A DNA stretch of 64,000 nucleotides from Undibacterium_A arcticum (GTDB lineage Bacteria; Pseudomonadota; Gammaproteobacteria; Burkholderiales; Burkholderiaceae_D). How positions within the stretch are numbered: position 1 is the first letter of the stretch; each line of letters opens with the position of its first letter. The DNA lies in the NCBI RefSeq assembly GCF_042660705.1, contig NZ_JBHSUQ010000001.1, one strand, 5' to 3'. The notes below the pieces were generated by a model. It searched no databases, had not been told where the DNA came from, and was given only the letters and a program-made list of their open reading frames with translations. Position numbers and translations under genes: made by a program. Of this stretch, positions 44,571 to 53,645 are shown in pieces.

Positions 44571-47006
44571 ATGAAGAAGCTGAGATTAGTAATGGTAGGC
44601 AATGGTATGGCTGGCGTGCGTGCACTGGAAGAGTTGCTGAAGATTGCGCCCGACATCTACGACATCACCGTCTTTGGTGCCGAACCGTATGCCAATTACA
44701 ACCGGATCCTGTTGTCGCCGGTGCTGTCGGGCGAGCAGACTATCCAGGACATCATGTTGAACGATGTCGATTGGTACGCTGAAAACAAGATCACGCTGCA
44801 TCTCGGCAAGACAATCACCAGGATCGATCGCGTAAAACGCGTGGTGATCGCGGAAGACGGCACCACGGCCGAATATGACCGCCTGCTGCTGGCGACTGGC
44901 TCCATGCCATTCATGCTGCCGGTGCCGGGCAAAGATCTGGATGGCGTGATCTCGTATCGGGACATCCACGACACTAACGCGATGATCGAGGCGGCACAAA
45001 AGCATACCGATGCGGTCGTCATCGGTGGTGGCTTGCTGGGACTGGAAGCGGCGAATGGCTTGAAGATGCGCGGTATGAACGTGACCGTGGTGCATCTGCC
45101 GGGTTGGCTGATGGAGCGTCAGCTCGACCCGGTTGCCGGCAAGATGCTGCAAAAATCGCTGGAAGATCGCGGCCTGAATTTCTTGCTCGAAAAAAATACG
45201 CAAGAATTGATCGCTGATGAAGCGGGTCACGTGAAAGCGATCCGTTTCACCGATGGCCTCGAGATCCCGGCGCAACTGGTGGTGATGGCGGTCGGCATCC
45301 GCCCGAATACCGCACTGGCGGAAGCTACCGGTCTGCACTGCAATCGCGGCATCGTCGTCAACGACACCATGCAAACCTACGACCCGCGCATTTACGCAGT
45401 CGGCGAATGCGTCAACCATCGCGGCATTGCGTATGGCCTGGTGGCACCGTTGTTTGAGATGGGCAAGGTATGCGCCAACCATCTGGCCAATTTCGGTATC
45501 GGCCGCTACCAGGGTTCGGTCACGTCGACCAAGTTGAAGGTGACCGGCATCGATTTGTTTTCTGCCGGCGAATTCATGGGCGGCGAAGGCACTGAAGAAA
45601 TCGTGTTATCCGATCCGATCGGCGGCGTCTACAAGCGGCTGGTGCTGAAAGACGACAAGCTGGTCGGTGCCTGCCTGTATGGCGATACCGTCGATGGCAG
45701 CTGGTATTTCAAGCTGTTACGCGAAGGGAATATCGCGGAGATCCGCGATAGCCTGATGTTTGGCGAGGCCAATACCGGGCGTCCGGGCGATCTCGGTCAT
45801 GAAGGCTTCACGATGGCCGCGGCGATGCCGGACAGTGCCGAGGTGTGCGGTTGCAACGGCGTGTGCAAAGGCACCATCGTCAAGGCGATCAAGGAAAAAG
45901 GCCTGTTCACGATCGAAGACGTGCGCAAGCACACCAAGGCGTCGGCCTCGTGCGGTTCCTGCACCGGGCTGGTCGAGCAGATCATCATGTTCACCGCCGG
46001 CGGCGACTATTCGGTGGCGACCAAGGCCAAGCCGATGTGCGGCTGCACCGATCACACCCATCAGGAAGTGCGCGACGCGATCAGGCTCAACAAACTGTTG
46101 ACGATCGCCGGCACCATGGAGTTGATGGCGTGGCGCACCCCGAACGGTTGCGCGAGCTGCCGCCCGGCACTCAATTACTACCTGCTGTCGACCTGGCCGC
46201 ATGAAGCCAAGGACGATCCGCAATCGCGCTACATCAACGAGCGGGCGCACGCCAACATCCAGAAGGACGGCACCTATTCGGTGATTCCGCGGATGTGGGG
46301 TGGACACACGAATTCATCGGAACTGCGCCGCATTGCCGATGTGGTTGATAAATTCAACATACCGACCGTGAAAGTGACCGGCGGCCAGCGTATCGATTTG
46401 CTGGGCGTCAAGAAAGAAGATTTGCGCGCGGTCTGGCAGGACCTCGGCATGCCAAGTGGCCTGGCCTATGCGAAGGCGTTGCGCACCGTAAAAACCTGTG
46501 TGGGTTCAGAATGGTGCCGCTTCGGCACCCAGGATTCGACCCTGATGGGTCAGCAATTGGAGCATGCGCTGGCGCGCATGTATGCGCCGCACAAGGTGAA
46601 GATTGCGGTGTCCGGCTGCCCGCGCAATTGCGCCGAGTCGGGCATCAAGGATGTCGGCGTGATCGGCGTCGATTCCGGCTGGGAAATCTATGTCGGCGGC
46701 AATGGCGGCATCAAGACCGAAGTCGCGCATTTCTTCGTCAAGCTGAAGACGCATGAAGAAGTGCTGGAATATGCCGGCGCCTTCCTGCAGTTGTACCGCG
46801 AACAAGGCTGGTATCTGGAACGCACCGTGCATTACATCGCGCGGGTCGGGCTCGATCACGTCAAGAAAGCCGTACTGGAAGATGCGGAGCACCGCAAGGC
46901 GCTGTATGAGCGGCTGCTGTTCGCGCTGGATGGCGAGGTCGATCCGTGGCACGAACCAGAGAAGGCGCTGGTCGATACGCGTCAGTTCGAGATGCTGAAA
47001 GCGTAA
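44571..47006 (+). CDS. nirB: Assimilatory nitrite reductase [NAD(P)H] large subunit NirB
   Basis: The 811-aa cytoplasmic enzyme reduces nitrite to ammonium with siroheme. Domains in order: FAD/NAD(P)-binding oxidoreductase (LVMVGNGMAGVRALEELL, then AVVIGGGLLGLEAANGLKMR-type second Rossmann); BFD-like [2Fe-2S] (CGCNGVCKGTIVKAI, ASCGSCTGL); and the NIR/SIR halves with siroheme/[4Fe-4S] cysteines in CVGSEWCRFGTQ and SGCPRNCAESG. ATG 44571 has AGAGG 6 nt upstream; ATG 44565 is an alternative. nirD follows after an intervening PilJ-like gene. Confidence 0.96.
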   Translation: MKKLRLVMVGNGMAGVRALEELLKIAPDIYDITVFGAEPYANYNRILLSPVLSGEQTIQDIMLNDVDWYAENKITLHLGKTITRIDRVKRVVIAEDGTTAEYDRLLLATGSMPFMLPVPGKDLDGVISYRDIHDTNAMIEAAQKHTDAVVIGGGLLGLEAANGLKMRGMNVTVVHLPGWLMERQLDPVAGKMLQKSLEDRGLNFLLEKNTQELIADEAGHVKAIRFTDGLEIPAQLVVMAVGIRPNTALAEATGLHCNRGIVVNDTMQTYDPRIYAVGECVNHRGIAYGLVAPLFEMGKVCANHLANFGIGRYQGSVTSTKLKVTGIDLFSAGEFMGGEGTEEIVLSDPIGGVYKRLVLKDDKLVGACLYGDTVDGSWYFKLLREGNIAEIRDSLMFGEANTGRPGDLGHEGFTMAAAMPDSAEVCGCNGVCKGTIVKAIKEKGLFTIEDVRKHTKASASCGSCTGLVEQIIMFTAGGDYSVATKAKPMCGCTDHTHQEVRDAIRLNKLLTIAGTMELMAWRTPNGCASCRPALNYYLLSTWPHEAKDDPQSRYINERAHANIQKDGTYSVIPRMWGGHTNSSELRRIADVVDKFNIPTVKVTGGQRIDLLGVKKEDLRAVWQDLGMPSGLAYAKALRTVKTCVGSEWCRFGTQDSTLMGQQLEHALARMYAPHKVKIAVSGCPRNCAESGIKDVGVIGVDSGWEIYVGGNGGIKTEVAHFFVKLKTHEEVLEYAGAFLQLYREQGWYLERTVHYIARVGLDHVKKAVLEDAEHRKALYERLLFALDGEVDPWHEPEKALVDTRQFEMLKA

Positions 47007-47008
47007 GC

Positions 47009-47837
47009 ATGCGCAAGACGAGGCAATGCAATGCGGTAAAAAAACCAGTGGCCGTCTGTGGTCACCGCGCTGCTGGTTTTTTTGAGTTTGATTTTTTTCA
47101 ACAACAGCGTCCATGCCCAGATTGCGGACCCTGCAGTCGCCATCAACAAGGCGGGCCGGCAACGCATGTTGTCGCAACGCATGGCCAAGTGCTATTTCCA
47201 GATTGGCATGGGGGTCGAGACCGAGCATTCGAAAAAAAACCTGGACGCATCGCTGGCGACATTTGAACGGCAACTGAATGAACTCAAGGCCTACGCGCCG
47301 ACGCCTGAAATCAAGGAAATCTACCAGCAACTTGAGCTGAAGTGGGGACCTTACAAGGAGCTGCTGTCAGTCAAGACACCGAACCTCGGGGCAGCACGCC
47401 AGGTCTTGGTCTTGAGTGATGAGGTGCTTGCGCTGGCGCATCAGGGGACGGTGGCGCTGGAAAAGAATGCCGGCGGCGCGCTTGCCAGGCTGGTCAATAT
47501 TTCCGGTCGGCAGCGCATGTTGTCGCAACGGATCGCGAAGTTTCAACAGGCGCTGGAATGGCGGGTGGCTGACACCAATGCACGCACGGAGATTGACAAG
47601 GCGCGTAGTGAATTCATCAAGGCGCATGCGGAATTGAAGCGCGCCGTGCAAGACACGCCGGAAATTCGTAATGAACTGGAATTGGCGGAAATGCAATGGA
47701 TTTTTTTCGACAATGCGATTCAATCCGACACTGTCAGTAGCAAGAAGGCCGCTCCGTCGACAGTTGCCACCACCAGCGAGCGTATTCTTGAGGTCATGGA
47801 TCACGTCACTGGTTTGTACGAAAAGCTGAAGTTGTAG
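47009..47837 (+). CDS. Exported tandem PilJ/NIT-like domain protein (frame interrupted in A7 at 47037-47044)
   Basis: The ~275-aa protein has two copies of the type IV pili chemotaxis-transducer/NIT-type helical motif: INKAGRQRMLSQRMAKCYFQ near the mature N-terminus and LVNISGRQRMLSQRIAKF in the second half. These resemble the nitrate-contacting P-box of NarX (INKAGSLRMQSYRL). There is no signalling module or second membrane span, so it is a free periplasmic or anchored sensor. ATG 47009 directly follows nirB; dropping one A from the A7 run gives a basic start plus signal peptide SVVTALLVFLSLIFF...VHAQ. A GTG at 47058 is the fallback start. It sits between nirB and nirD. Confidence 0.75.
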
Positions 47838-47951
47838 TCCGGATACTTTCGAAGTATGACTCGAAATGAGTCGAAATGAATCGAACTATTCCGCCATCGA
47901 CAGCTGAACTTAATTTAACCGAACTGAGTTAACCGAACTGAGCTGAATATC

Positions 47952-48300
47952 ATGAGTAAATGGATCACAATCTGTGGCGTGACGGACATCCCGACCCTGG
48001 GCTCGCGTGTGGTAGAACGAGCGCAAGGCGTGCCGGTGGCTGTTTCGCAATGGCGAGGACAAGGTGTTTGCCTTGCTCGATAAATGTCCGCACAAGGGCG
48101 GTCCACTGTCGCAAGGTATCGTGTTCGGCGAGCGCGTCGCCTGCCCCTTGCATAACTGGAACGTCGAATTGGGGTCAGGATGTGCAATTTCGCCGGATGA
48201 AGGCTGCACCCAAAAATTCAGCGTGAAGGTCGAGAATGGCCAGGTTCTGCTCGACGCTGAAGAGTTGAACTCGCTGGCGCTCGAGGCTAAAGCTGCATGA
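47952..48300 (+). CDS. nirD: Nitrite reductase small subunit NirD (frame interrupted near 48044)
   Basis: NirD is the Rieske-like partner of NirB. The ~116-aa protein opens MSKWITICGVTDIPTLGSRV. After GVPVAV the frame shifts in TGTTTCGC (48041-48048) and resumes RNGEDKVFALLDKCPHKGGP, then VACPLHNWNVEL; the Cys-x-His/Cys-x2-His ligands (KCPH, CPLH) are kept, unlike some NirD proteins that lost them. Its TGA overlaps the nasA ATG (ATGA). Two missing bases, or one extra, explain the break. Confidence 0.9.
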
Positions 48301-51146
48301 GTGAGTTGATGCGAACCCATCCTCAACCCGGCCTTCGCCCTGAGGGGGAGGGCGAGAACGGGCGCACCGGCGGTGCGCAGGATCGGTTCGAAGCCAAAGC
48401 GACCTGCTGCTATTGCGGAGTCGGCTGCGGCATCATTGTCCAGTCGGATGGCGCGAAGGTGACGGGGGTGCGTGGCGACCCCGACCATCCGGCCAATTTT
48501 GGCCGACTCTGCACCAAGGGCAGCACGCTGCATTTATCGGCAGAGGCGGGATTGCAGCAACAGGCACGGGCGCTGTTTCCCGCGCTGCGCAGTGCGCGTA
48601 ACGCACCGCTTGAGCGCGCTTCGTGGGACGACACGCTCGATCTTATCGCGAAAAAATTTGCCGACACGATCCGGCTGCATGGACCGGACAGCGTCGGTTT
48701 CTACGTTTCCGGCCAATTGCTGACCGAAGATTATTACGTCTTCAACAAACTGGCCAAGGGTTTGATCGGCACCAATAACATCGATACCAATTCCCGCCTG
48801 TGCATGTCGAGCGCGGTCGCCGGTTACAAGCAGACGCTGGGTGCCGATGCGCCGCCGGCTTGTTATGAAGATATCGATCACGCAGAGCTGATTTTCATCG
48901 TCGGCTCCAATACCGCCTACGCGCATCCGATCCTGTACCGGCGCATCGAGGACGCGCGCAAGAATAACCCGAACCTGAAGGTGGTCGTGGTTGACCCGCG
49001 CCGCACCGATACCGCGCGCGAGGCTGATTTGTTTTTGGCGATCCTGCCCGGGTCCGATGTTGCGCTGTTCAACGGCATGCTGCACATCTGCCTGTGGGAA
49101 GACCTGATCGACAGCGCCTACATCGAGGCCCATACCGAAGGTTTCGCCGAGTTGAAGCAGACGGTGCGCGAATATACACCCAAATACGTCGCCGACATTT
49201 GCGGCATCAGCGAGGCCGATCTGATCCAGGCGGCGCGCTGGTTCGGCCAGGCGAAGAGTGCATTGTCGCTGTATTGCCAGGGCTTGAACCAGTCCTCGTC
49301 CGGCACCGCGAAAAATGCCGCGCTGATCAACCTGCACCTGGCCACGCACCAGATCGGCAAACCTGGCGCCGGCCCGTTCTCGCTGACCGGCCAGCCGAAT
49401 GCGATGGGCGGGCGCGAAGTGGGCGGCATGGCCAATTTATTGTCGGCCCATCGCGACCTGGCCAACCCAGAGCACCGCGCCGAAGTCGCCGCGCTGTGGG
49501 GTGTCGACCAGGTGCCATCGACCTCCGGCAAGACTGCGGTCGAACTGTTTGACGCGGTGCGCGCCGGCGACATCAAGATCCTGTGGATTGCGTGCACCAA
49601 TCCGGCGCAATCGATGCCGGACCAACGACTGGTGCGCGAGGCGCTGAAGAAGGCCGAGCTGGTGATCGTGCAGGAAGCCTACCAAACGACGGCCACCGTC
49701 GCCTATGCCGACGTATTGTTGCCGGCCACCAGCTGGAGCGAGAAGGAAGGCACGGTCACCAATTCCGAACGCCGCATCACCCGGATCCAGGCCGCGTTGC
49801 CGAAACCCGGCGCGACCCGCCATGACTGGGAAATCGTGTGCGATTTCGCGCGCAAGCTGGAAGCGCGGCTGGGCAAGGAGCACAGCCTGTTTCCGTATCG
49901 GAGCAGCGAGGCGATCTGGAACGAGCATCGCGAATCGACGCGTGGCCGCGACCTCGACATCACCGGCTTGTCGTTCGCGATCCTCGAGCAGCAGGGACCG
50001 CAGCAATGGCCATTTCCGACCGGCGCCAGCAGCGGCAAGCAGCGACTCTATGAAGACGGCATCTTTCCGACAGCCAGCGGCCGTGCCAGATTCGTCAACA
50101 CGGTCTACCGACCGGTGGCCGAGCCGGTCGATGCGCGTTATCCATTCCACCTCAACACCGGTCGCCTGCGCGACCAATGGCATGGCATGAGTCGCACAGG
50201 CACCGTGGCGCAACTGTTTGCGCATGCGCCCGAGCCAGCGGTGGTGCTATCGTCGACCGACATGACGCGGCGCCTGCTCAAGAATGGCGACCTGGTGCAC
50301 GTGACCAGCCGGCGCGGCTCGCAAATTCTGCCGGCGCTCAGCGGCGACGACATGCGTGCCGGGCAAGCATTCGTCGCGATGCACTGGGGCGAGGAGTACG
50401 TGTCGGGCCGTGGCCACGATGGCCACGGCAGTTATGGCGTGAATGCATTGACGCTGCCGGTGTTCGACCCCAGCTCGAAGCAGCCGGAGCTGAAGCATGC
50501 GGCGGTCAAGATACTGAAAGCCGAGCTGCCATGGCGTTTTCTGGTGTTCGGCTGGGTCGATGCGTCGCAGGTGTTGGCCCTGCAGTCGGCGCTGCGCCCT
50601 TATCTGCAGAAATTTGCGTATGCGTCCTGCACCCTGTTCGGGCGCGACAAGGTCGGTGTGTTGTTGCGTGCCGCCGACGACTACCCGGCAGCGGCAGAGC
50701 TGACCGCCGAGATAGAAGCCCGCTTCGGGATCGTCGGGGCCGGCGTGCTCCGTTACGACGATAGCAAGCGCGGCAATGCGCGTCACATGCGGGTGCAGGA
50801 CGGCAAGCTGACCGCGGTCGCGCTGGCCGGCGATATCTCGGCCGAAGTCTGGTTGCGGCAATATCTCGAAGCCGAATTGCCGGTAGCCGAACTGGGGCGC
50901 ATGTTGCTGATGCCGTCATCGAAAGCGCCGCAAGGATTCAAGGCGCGTGGCCGCATCATCTGCACCTGCCTGAACGTGGCCGACAGCGAGATCAGCGACG
51001 CCTTGGGCGCCATGCAAGGTGCGCCGGATACGCTGCTGGCAGGGCTGCAGGGCAAGCTCAAGTGCGGCACCAGTTGCGGTTCTTGCGTGCCGGAGTTGCG
51101 AAAAATCATCCAGCTCCGATCGGTTGCGCCCAAGCTGGCGGCTTAA
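48297..51146 (+). CDS. nasA: Assimilatory nitrate reductase catalytic subunit
   Basis: The 949-aa molybdopterin enzyme reduces nitrate to nitrite in the cytoplasm. It has an N-terminal [4Fe-4S] site (CCYCGVGCGI...LCTKG), the molybdopterin dinucleotide domains (VGFYVSGQLLTEDYY, LCMSSAVAGYKQTLGAD, GRLRDQWHGMSRTG) and an extra C-terminal BFD-like [2Fe-2S] domain (RIICTCLNVADSEI, CGTSCGSCVPEL), typical of NasC/NasA receiving electrons from a flavoprotein or ferredoxin. No separate electron-transfer subunit is nearby. The first ~25 residues (HPQPGLRPEGEGENGR) are encoded by REP-like DNA. Confidence 0.95.
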   Translation: MSELMRTHPQPGLRPEGEGENGRTGGAQDRFEAKATCCYCGVGCGIIVQSDGAKVTGVRGDPDHPANFGRLCTKGSTLHLSAEAGLQQQARALFPALRSARNAPLERASWDDTLDLIAKKFADTIRLHGPDSVGFYVSGQLLTEDYYVFNKLAKGLIGTNNIDTNSRLCMSSAVAGYKQTLGADAPPACYEDIDHAELIFIVGSNTAYAHPILYRRIEDARKNNPNLKVVVVDPRRTDTAREADLFLAILPGSDVALFNGMLHICLWEDLIDSAYIEAHTEGFAELKQTVREYTPKYVADICGISEADLIQAARWFGQAKSALSLYCQGLNQSSSGTAKNAALINLHLATHQIGKPGAGPFSLTGQPNAMGGREVGGMANLLSAHRDLANPEHRAEVAALWGVDQVPSTSGKTAVELFDAVRAGDIKILWIACTNPAQSMPDQRLVREALKKAELVIVQEAYQTTATVAYADVLLPATSWSEKEGTVTNSERRITRIQAALPKPGATRHDWEIVCDFARKLEARLGKEHSLFPYRSSEAIWNEHRESTRGRDLDITGLSFAILEQQGPQQWPFPTGASSGKQRLYEDGIFPTASGRARFVNTVYRPVAEPVDARYPFHLNTGRLRDQWHGMSRTGTVAQLFAHAPEPAVVLSSTDMTRRLLKNGDLVHVTSRRGSQILPALSGDDMRAGQAFVAMHWGEEYVSGRGHDGHGSYGVNALTLPVFDPSSKQPELKHAAVKILKAELPWRFLVFGWVDASQVLALQSALRPYLQKFAYASCTLFGRDKVGVLLRAADDYPAAAELTAEIEARFGIVGAGVLRYDDSKRGNARHMRVQDGKLTAVALAGDISAEVWLRQYLEAELPVAELGRMLLMPSSKAPQGFKARGRIICTCLNVADSEISDALGAMQGAPDTLLAGLQGKLKCGTSCGSCVPELRKIIQLRSVAPKLAA

Positions 51147-51148
51147 GT

Positions 51149-51212
51149 TCCCTCCCCCATGCAGGGGGTTAGGGGCGAGAAACCTTAGCCAGCAACGATC
51201 TCCATGCAATCA
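51149..51212. repeat. Partial REP-like dispersed repeat
   Basis: CCCCCATGCAGGGGG is followed by a 31-bp stretch (51182-51212) matching, inverted, 5250-5280 (28 of 31). It separates nasA from ybiB and probably acts as a 3'-end hairpin. Confidence 0.7.
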
Positions 51213-51266
51213 CTCTGGTATCCGCAAGCTGTGGGTAGCAGCAACACTTCATAGTAAGCTTCGGAT

Positions 51267-52267
51267 ATGGAAAATCTACCTCACACAGAACCCTTCGCGG
51301 CCGGCCGTTTCATCAAGGAAATCGGCCGCGGCAAGAAGGGTGCGCGCAGCCTGTCGCGCGACGATGCGTTTGCGTTATATGCGGCGATGCTGGACGGCCG
51401 GGTTGCCGATCTGGAGCTGGGCGGCATCATGCTGGCGATGCGGATCAAGGGTGAGTCGGTGGACGAGATCGCCGGTTTTCTCGACGCCGCCGAAGCCTCG
51501 TTCGAGCAGCTGGTGGTGCCTGCCGGCCATGCTGCGGGCTATGCACCGATCGTAATCCCGAGCTACAACGGCTCGCGCAATATGGCGAACCTGACACCGC
51601 TGCTGGTGCTGCTGTTGGCCAGGCAAGGTGTGCCGGTGCTGGTACACGGCGTCACGCGCGACCACGGTCGCGTCACCACCGCAGAAATCTTGCAGGCCAT
51701 GGGATACCCGTGCTCGCGGTCGGTGGCCGAGGCCGAGGCGCATTTGGCGCGGCGCGAACCGATCTTCATGCCGATCGAGGTGCTGGCCCCGCGCATGGCG
51801 CGCCTGCTGACGATGCGCAGCCGGCTCGGGGTGCGCAATTCGACCCACACGCTGGTCAAGATCATCCAGCCATTTGCGCAGCCGGCGTTGCGCCTGACCT
51901 CGTACACCCATCCGGAATATCTCGAGATGCTGGCCAGCTATTTCGCCAGTGCGGCACCGCAGCAGCGCGGCGACGCCTTCCTGATGCGCGGTACCGAGGG
52001 CGAAACCGTGGCCAACGCGCGGCGCGGCCAGCAAATCGAATGGTTCCATCAGGGCCAGCGCACCGTGCTGGTGCAAAGCAGGAGCCGGTGGACATCCTGC
52101 CGGCGTTGCCGGCAGAGAGCGATGCGCACACCACTGCGCGCTGGATCGAGGCGGCGCTGAAGGGCGAGCAGCCGATACCGCAGCCGATCGCCGAGCAGGT
52201 GGAACAATGTTTGCATGTGTCCAGGAGCCTGTCGGACTTAGGGAGAATCGGCTGCAAAATTACCTGA
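51267..52267 (+). CDS. ybiB: YbiB family protein, anthranilate phosphoribosyltransferase-like (frame interrupted near 52076)
   Basis: This ~333-aa protein belongs to the TrpD2/YbiB family of nucleic-acid-binding relatives of anthranilate phosphoribosyltransferase. It shows ISYNGSRNMANLTPLL-like IPSYNGSRNMANLTP, VLVHGVTRDHGRVTTAEIL and LGVRNSTHTLVKIIQP. The frame breaks at AAA 52075-52077; adding one A gives VLVQKQEPVDILPALP. The last ~18 residues and stop lie inside the 174-bp hairpin element, so its natural C-terminus was probably replaced. It lies between nasA and cobA. Confidence 0.88.
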
Positions 52268-52391
52268 GCGGTGCATATTTCACCGCTTTTTTGGTCAATA
52301 GCTCGCTATTGACACTGCAAAAGCGGCAAAATCTGCCCTCGCTCAGTTAATTTCTCGCTTCGATTCCCTAAATCGGACAGGCTCCTGGACA
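52218..52391. mobile_element. 174-bp hairpin-rich MITE-like element at the ybiB 3' end
   Basis: Terminal inverted repeats start TGTCCAGGAGCCTGTC and extend 33/31 bp (52218-52250 and 52361-52391). Inside are TTACCTGAGCG/CGCTCAGTTAA (52260-52270, 52340-52350), GCGGTG/CACCGC followed by T6 (52268-52292), CCGCTTTT/AAAAGCGG, and the hairpin TCAATAG-CTCG-CTATTGA (52295-52312). Almost the whole element is self-complementary and encodes no protein. It provides the ybiB stop and ends 23 bp before cobA, where its T6 hairpin could terminate transcription. Confidence 0.75.
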
Positions 52392-52414
52392 ATTACATAG
52401 CAGGCAGAGCGATC

Positions 52415-53197
52415 ATGGTGCACTTAGGTAAGGTTTTTTTGGTGGGCGCCGGCCCCGGCGATCCCGATCTGTTGACGCTCAAGGCGGTCAAGGCGATCGC
52501 GCGCGCCGACGTGATCCTGATCGACGACCTGGTCAATCCTGCCGTGCTGCAACACGCAGCTGCCAGCGCCCGCATCGTGCAGGTCGGCAAGCGCGGCGGT
52601 TGCCAGTCGACGCCGCAGGAATTCATCGAACGCCTGATGATCGCCGAAGCGCAGGCCGGCCGCTGCGTGGTGCGGCTGAAGGGCGGAGATCCGTTCATTT
52701 TCGGGCGCGGCGGCGAAGAACGTGCGCACTTGCTGGCGGCTGGCATCGAGGTGGACGTGATCAACGGCATCAGCAGCGGTCTGGCGGCGCCGGCATCGAT
52801 CGGCATTCCGCTGACCCACCGCGACTGGAGCCAGGGCGCGATTTTCGTCACCGGCCACGGCAAGACCGCTGAATCCAATCCCGACTGGGCCGCGCTCGCC
52901 AAATTGAATCTGACGCTGGTGATCTACATGGGCGTCGCACGGTGCGGCGAGATTTCCGCCGCATTACTGGCCGGCGGCAAGCCGGCGACGACGCCGGCGG
53001 CCGTGATCCAGTCCGCCACCGGCGCATCCCAGGCGCAACTGATCACCACGCTGGGCCAGCTCCCGGCTGCGCTGGCGGCGTCGAATATCGGCAGCCCGAG
53101 CATCATCGTGATCGGCGACGTGGTGCGCTGCGCGACCGTGGCCGGACGCGCCGAACAGTCGGATGCGTTGCCGACGGCAAACATGGTATTCCAATAA
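52415..53197 (+). CDS. cobA: Uroporphyrinogen-III C-methyltransferase
   Basis: This 260-aa SAM-dependent enzyme makes precorrin-2, precursor of siroheme for NirB. It shows the family motifs VFLVGAGPGDPDLLTLKAVK at the N-terminus, VVRLKGGDPFIFGRGGEE, the GISSGLAAPASIGIPLTHRD segment and VIYMGVA. It is the monofunctional type, without the CysG dehydrogenase/ferrochelatase domain. Its place at the end of the nitrate cluster fits a siroheme-supply role, though the 174-bp element separates it from the operon. Confidence 0.94.
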   Translation: MVHLGKVFLVGAGPGDPDLLTLKAVKAIARADVILIDDLVNPAVLQHAAASARIVQVGKRGGCQSTPQEFIERLMIAEAQAGRCVVRLKGGDPFIFGRGGEERAHLLAAGIEVDVINGISSGLAAPASIGIPLTHRDWSQGAIFVTGHGKTAESNPDWAALAKLNLTLVIYMGVARCGEISAALLAGGKPATTPAAVIQSATGASQAQLITTLGQLPAALAASNIGSPSIIVIGDVVRCATVAGRAEQSDALPTANMVFQ

Positions 53198-53645
53198 CGC
53201 TGACCTGATTCCCTTGTGCGCCATCAACAGCGCGCACCGGGACCGTCGGCGACATCCATCTCTTGCACATTTATCGGGAGTATGCCGAATGTGCGTCTTC
53301 CCGCAAATAATACGGCGGTTTTAAAAAATACAGCCGGGTGTATAATTTCGTGGCAGTATCTGGTCTCAGGACCACAAGTTGCGCAATTTTCATTATCATT
53401 GCCACACCGCCGTCAGACTGGCGGCGCCTCAACCAATGGTTCGGCCAGTTCGATGGCGCTGTCGCAGCCGCAATTCTCGTGGCGATAGTTGCCGGTAACT
53501 AATTGATCGGACCCAGTGCCTTGTTCGACTCATCCGTCGCAAATGTTTAATATCAAAGCGGCAACGCAGTGCATGCCGTTATACTGATTTCCCACTTTCC
53601 GGGCCGGTAGGATCAAAGCCTGCCCGTACTTCTGTAAGGACGTTT
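53198..53645. other. Intergenic region without a supportable gene
   Basis: This 448-bp stretch has lower GC in its middle and a TATAAT-like box at about 53340 that could serve a leftover transcript or the antiporter. GGAGTAT (ATACTCC on the minus strand) occurs at 53277. Short open frames lack ribosome sites and recognisable domains. Confidence 0.5.

Noticed and set aside
53216..53488. A 90-codon frame between cobA and the antiporter
   Set aside because: No ribosome site or homology could be recognised; the central region contains promoter-like sequence instead.
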